In this document: positions 5,692 through 7,947 of the stretch, one piece after another
Layout: each line of letters starts with the position of its first letter
How positions within the stretch are numbered: position 1 is the first letter of the stretch
Origin: an uncultured Candidatus Peregrinibacteria bacterium
GTDB lineage: Bacteria > Patescibacteriota > Gracilibacteria > Peribacterales > Peribacteraceae
DNA: 7,947 nt
NCBI GenBank assembly: GCA_903822115.1
Contig: CAIJNU010000053.1
Coordinates: 1 to 7,947, forward strand
Direction: 5' to 3'
Made by a program: the position numbers and the translations under genes
The notes under the pieces: generated by a model
What the model saw: the letters and a program-made list of their open reading frames with translations, nothing else
Told to the model about the DNA's origin: nothing
The model's database searches: none

Positions 5692-6906
5692 TCACAGCTT
5701 GAGCCAAGCCAACCAGCCCGAGAACCACGCGAGCACGGGGGGCGAGTTCAGCGGACGGCTGATAAGCAGATCATCCCGCAGGACATCAAGGAGTTTCTGG
5801 AATGCGGCACTCCCCTTCCCATCAATGAGCACGTTCACTTCTCCCATCTCGTCGAGAGAGCTCGTAATGAGATTCGCGGAGCCGAGAAACGCATGCTGGT
5901 GATCGACAAGGATAATCTTGCCGTGAATCATGCGCGGAGAGAGGAATATCTGCACGTGCTTCTGCTCCCCCTCGAGAAGAATGCGCGTGAGGGATTTCAT
6001 GTTGCTGTAATGATGAATGTCGGTCGTCTTGGGAAGAATAACCGTGACCATGACCCCCTCCTTGCTGCGCCCAATGAGCGCATCGATCACCAGCGGATCC
6101 GAGAAATACGCCTGCTCAATTACAATCGAACGTCGGGCACTGTGAATGAGATCCATGACGACCGGCCGAATTTCCTTACGAACTTCGGAATTCATCACGA
6201 GACGTACCGATCCGGCAAAACGGTCGAGGGGGCTTCGCGTCAGGTATTGACGAACGAACTGACTGCCGTGCAATTCCACGAGGTAATCGTGCCAACTCTC
6301 GTGATACTCGTTCGCAATATTCATGCCAGTGAGCAAAAAGATATGATCATCAATGATGTACACCTTCGTGTGGTCGGCCTGCGTCGAGTGGGAAATACGA
6401 ATATTTTTGTGACCCCAGAATTTCCGCCAAACCTCCCGGGGATCCTCGCGCGTCGTGAGGAAATCCCCCCTCGTTTCAAACATGTCACCCACGCTTTCCT
6501 TCGTGATATATACCTTTACTCCGCGATCCGCGGCTTCCGTCAGGAGTTGCGCCATGGAACGTCCCAGCTCGTCATCCACCCAGATGAACATCTGAATGAT
6601 GATCGTGTGCCGAGCGCGGGAAATGAGTTTGCGAATACGCGGGAATGCCTCCCGATCCACCCAGAGCCTCACGCTCGTCCGCGGAAATTTCTGCGTAAGC
6701 CCCGCCGCTGCCGTCACCATAAGCAAGCGCAAGCGGTAGAAGAGTCTCCACCTGCGAATCGACAGATTGCGCCGCTTCACGAACACGTACTTCCACGCCC
6801 CACGCGTGAGCGCTCTCAGCGACCGGTAATGGAACCACTCTTTGACCATACTCTCTGAATGACACACGGTAGCAGATACATTCGCAAGATGCGAACGGGC
6901 TCTCAT
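5692..6906 (-). CDS. Phospholipase D superfamily protein, cardiolipin synthase-like
   Basis: Members of this family transfer phosphatidyl groups through a histidine intermediate; the likely role is making cardiolipin or a related phospholipid at the membrane. Both catalytic HKD motifs are complete: His179-Thr-Lys181-x4-Asp186 (HTKVYIID) and His328-Gly-Lys330-x4-Asp335 (HGKIILVD), each followed by the expected G-x-x-N block (TGMNIANEY; GSANLITSS). The region TIIIQMFIWVDDELGRSMAQ is the usual start of the first PLD repeat. Unlike many cardiolipin synthases there is no clear pair of N-terminal membrane helices. Instead the N-terminus is basic, and the C-terminus ends in a hydrophobic, tryptophan-rich segment (about 389-404) that could bind the membrane. 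A nuclease role is possible but less likely. The start is uncertain: the ATG at 6906 gives 404 residues, while an internal ATG at 6849 (MVKEWFHYRS) would give 385. Confidence 0.87.
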   Translation of the reverse strand: MRARSHLANVSATVCHSESMVKEWFHYRSLRALTRGAWKYVFVKRRNLSIRRWRLFYRLRLLMVTAAAGLTQKFPRTSVRLWVDREAFPRIRKLISRARHTIIIQMFIWVDDELGRSMAQLLTEAADRGVKVYITKESVGDMFETRGDFLTTREDPREVWRKFWGHKNIRISHSTQADHTKVYIIDDHIFLLTGMNIANEYHESWHDYLVELHGSQFVRQYLTRSPLDRFAGSVRLVMNSEVRKEIRPVVMDLIHSARRSIVIEQAYFSDPLVIDALIGRSKEGVMVTVILPKTTDIHHYSNMKSLTRILLEGEQKHVQIFLSPRMIHGKIILVDHQHAFLGSANLITSSLDEMGEVNVLIDGKGSAAFQKLLDVLRDDLLISRPLNSPPVLAWFSGWLAWLKL

Positions 6907-6908
6907 GG

Positions 6909-6915
6909 TACGATA
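6909..6915. promoter_or_regulatory. Overlapping divergent -10-like boxes
   Basis: The heptamer TACGATA reads as TACGAT on the plus strand (6909-6914, preceded by TGG as an extended -10) and as TATCGT on the minus strand (6915-6910). It lies between the divergent PLD-type and secretion-type genes. The plus-strand box would start transcription near 6921. The minus-strand box ends 3 nt before the ATG at 6906. If both are real, RNA polymerase could not use both at once. Confidence 0.35.
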
Positions 6916-6941
6916 GCGACATCGCGCAGTTCCTCCTCACC

Positions 6942-7947
6942 GTGGGCATTCTCCTCCTCCTCTTTCTCGTGGGGTGGGCGGCATTGGCGTTGTGGCACGT
7001 GAAGGAGGATTGGGATCGCGAGAAAGATTTGGTCTTTCTGCAGATTCTGATGCCCAAGAAGGAGAGTAAGGAGGACAAAGAGATCGAATCAGAGCAGTAT
7101 TCATCGGCAAAAGATTTCAAGGTGGTGATCGGCGTCATGGATCACCTGTTCCAATCGCTTCACAGTCTCTACAACTCGCGTCTCAATCGGATCATCCAGG
7201 GGCAACCATTCTTCTCCGTCGAGTACGCCGCTCTGGCGGGCGAAATCCTCTTCTTCATCGTCTGCCCTCGCCGCATCGCGCACTTGATCGAGAAGCAGGT
7301 GACCTCCTTCTATCCCGACGCCATCATCGATCAAGTCGAGGATTACAACATCTTCACTCAGCAATCCGTTGTCGACGCGGACATAATTCACCCGACCAAA
7401 TCCTCCGTGTTCACCTTCAAAACATATCAGCAACTCAAGAGCGATCCGCTCAACAACATCACCAATGCATTCTCGAAATTGAAAGTCGACGAAGGTGCGG
7501 CGATCCAATTCATCCTGCGTCCCGCCGCGCAGGGGTGGCAGAAAAAGGTGCGCGCGAAAGCTAGAGAACTCATCAATCCCAAGAAAACAGGCAACTGGGG
7601 CTGGTGGAATCCGATCGGCTGGATCTCCGCGATCTTCGACATGCTCACCACAAACGCGAATCCTATGGATGCGGAGAAACCCAGCGGCGAACGCGTGTCG
7701 CAAGGCACCGAGGAGTACAGCAAGTCTCTGGATGAGAAGTCATCCAACCCCGGCTTCCACTGCATCATTCGCATCCTCACCTCCGCGCACTCGCTCGATC
7801 GTGCGGCTTCGATCCGGGAAGGGGTCACGGCCGCCTTCACGCAATTCAACGATGTGCACGGCAACAATTTTTTCCGCCCGCACTTCAAGAATCAGCGAGG
7901 CATCCTTGCCCGCTTCATTCGCCGCTCCCCGCGCCGCTCGATCTTGC
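6942..7947 (+). CDS. Type IV secretion/conjugation-type membrane protein, N-terminal part (runs off right edge)
   Basis: The frame stays open from 6873 to the window end. The first standard start is the GTG at 6942, giving at least 335 residues. A membrane helix (about residues 2-17, GILLLLFLVGWAALAL) is followed by a charged segment rich in Lys and Glu. Next comes a mixed alpha/beta region with SRLNRIIQG, SVEYAALAGEILFFIVCPRR (PRR at 109-111) and FYPDA (123-127). This resembles the N-terminal region of large proteins common in CPR genomes that are annotated as type IV secretion or VirB4/TraC/HerA-like, whose ATPase domain lies further downstream. The ATPase motifs are outside the window, so the assignment is provisional. 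An upstream in-frame ATC at 6921, at the expected +1 of the TACGAT box, would add seven residues (I-A-Q-F-L-L-T). The gene is divergent from the PLD-type gene. Confidence 0.6.
   Translation, partial: MGILLLLFLVGWAALALWHVKEDWDREKDLVFLQILMPKKESKEDKEIESEQYSSAKDFKVVIGVMDHLFQSLHSLYNSRLNRIIQGQPFFSVEYAALAGEILFFIVCPRRIAHLIEKQVTSFYPDAIIDQVEDYNIFTQQSVVDADIIHPTKSSVFTFKTYQQLKSDPLNNITNAFSKLKVDEGAAIQFILRPAAQGWQKKVRAKARELINPKKTGNWGWWNPIGWISAIFDMLTTNANPMDAEKPSGERVSQGTEEYSKSLDEKSSNPGFHCIIRILTSAHSLDRAASIREGVTAAFTQFNDVHGNNFFRPHFKNQRGILARFIRRSPRRSIL

Noticed and set aside
5893..6858. 321-residue plus-strand open frame opposite the PLD-type gene
   Set aside because: The minus strand carries two intact HKD motifs in one frame, so the plus frame is a shadow.
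7101..7703. 200-residue minus-strand open frame
   Set aside because: It lies opposite the secretion-type gene, whose plus frame has a better protein composition and family resemblance. It is a shadow of GC-rich codons.
1..7947. CRISPR array, insertion sequence, phage or toxin-antitoxin module
   Set aside because: No regularly spaced long repeats, transposase motifs, terminal inverted repeats, integrase or small paired toxin-type genes are visible.

Overview
The window is about 54% GC, gene-dense, and uses the standard code: MnmA and the response regulator end at TGA exactly where their families end. It most resembles a Candidate Phyla Radiation (Patescibacteria) bacterium, possibly Peribacteria-like. 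The reasons are a large type IV secretion-type membrane protein of a kind I associate with CPR genomes, a monoderm-style sortase, compact genes and no usable Shine-Dalgarno sites. The lineage is an inference; no marker gene here settles it.

Layout from left to right. (1) 1-461, minus: the N-terminal third of peptide chain release factor 1 (prfA), running off the left edge. (2) A 134-bp divergent intergenic region carrying a 9-nt periodic repeat. (3) 596-1681, plus: tRNA 2-thiouridylase mnmA. (4) 1760-2989, plus: a sortase with an unusually long cytoplasmic N-terminus. (5) 2990-3471: a structured non-coding stretch with a strong hairpin, a possible pseudoknot, a tRNA-Leu(UAA) gene with encoded CCA, and a possible three-way junction. 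(6) 3472-4890, plus: a three-pass membrane protein with an arylsulfotransferase-like extracellular domain. (7) 4918-5268, plus: a diacylglycerol/undecaprenol kinase. (8) 5311-5685, plus: a stand-alone response-regulator receiver. (9) 5692-6906, minus and convergent with (8): a two-HKD phospholipase D/cardiolipin synthase-type enzyme. (10) About 6942 to the right edge, plus and divergent from (9): the N-terminal part of a membrane-anchored type IV secretion/conjugation-type protein.

Two themes stand out. The first is translation and tRNA: prfA, mnmA and tRNA-Leu(UAA). The second is the cell envelope: sortase, lipid kinase, PLD enzyme, membrane-bound sulfotransferase-like protein and a secretion-type protein. 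I see no self-contained novel system such as a defence island, CRISPR array or mobile element.

The most consistent unexpected pattern is promoter placement. Five genes (prfA, mnmA, the 3472 gene, dgkA and the response regulator) have a -10-like hexamer ending 6 or 8 nt before the start codon and no Shine-Dalgarno sequence. That is the geometry of leaderless mRNAs. The response-regulator promoter is near-consensus (TTGCCG, 17 bp, TATAAT) and its expected +1 is the A of ATG.
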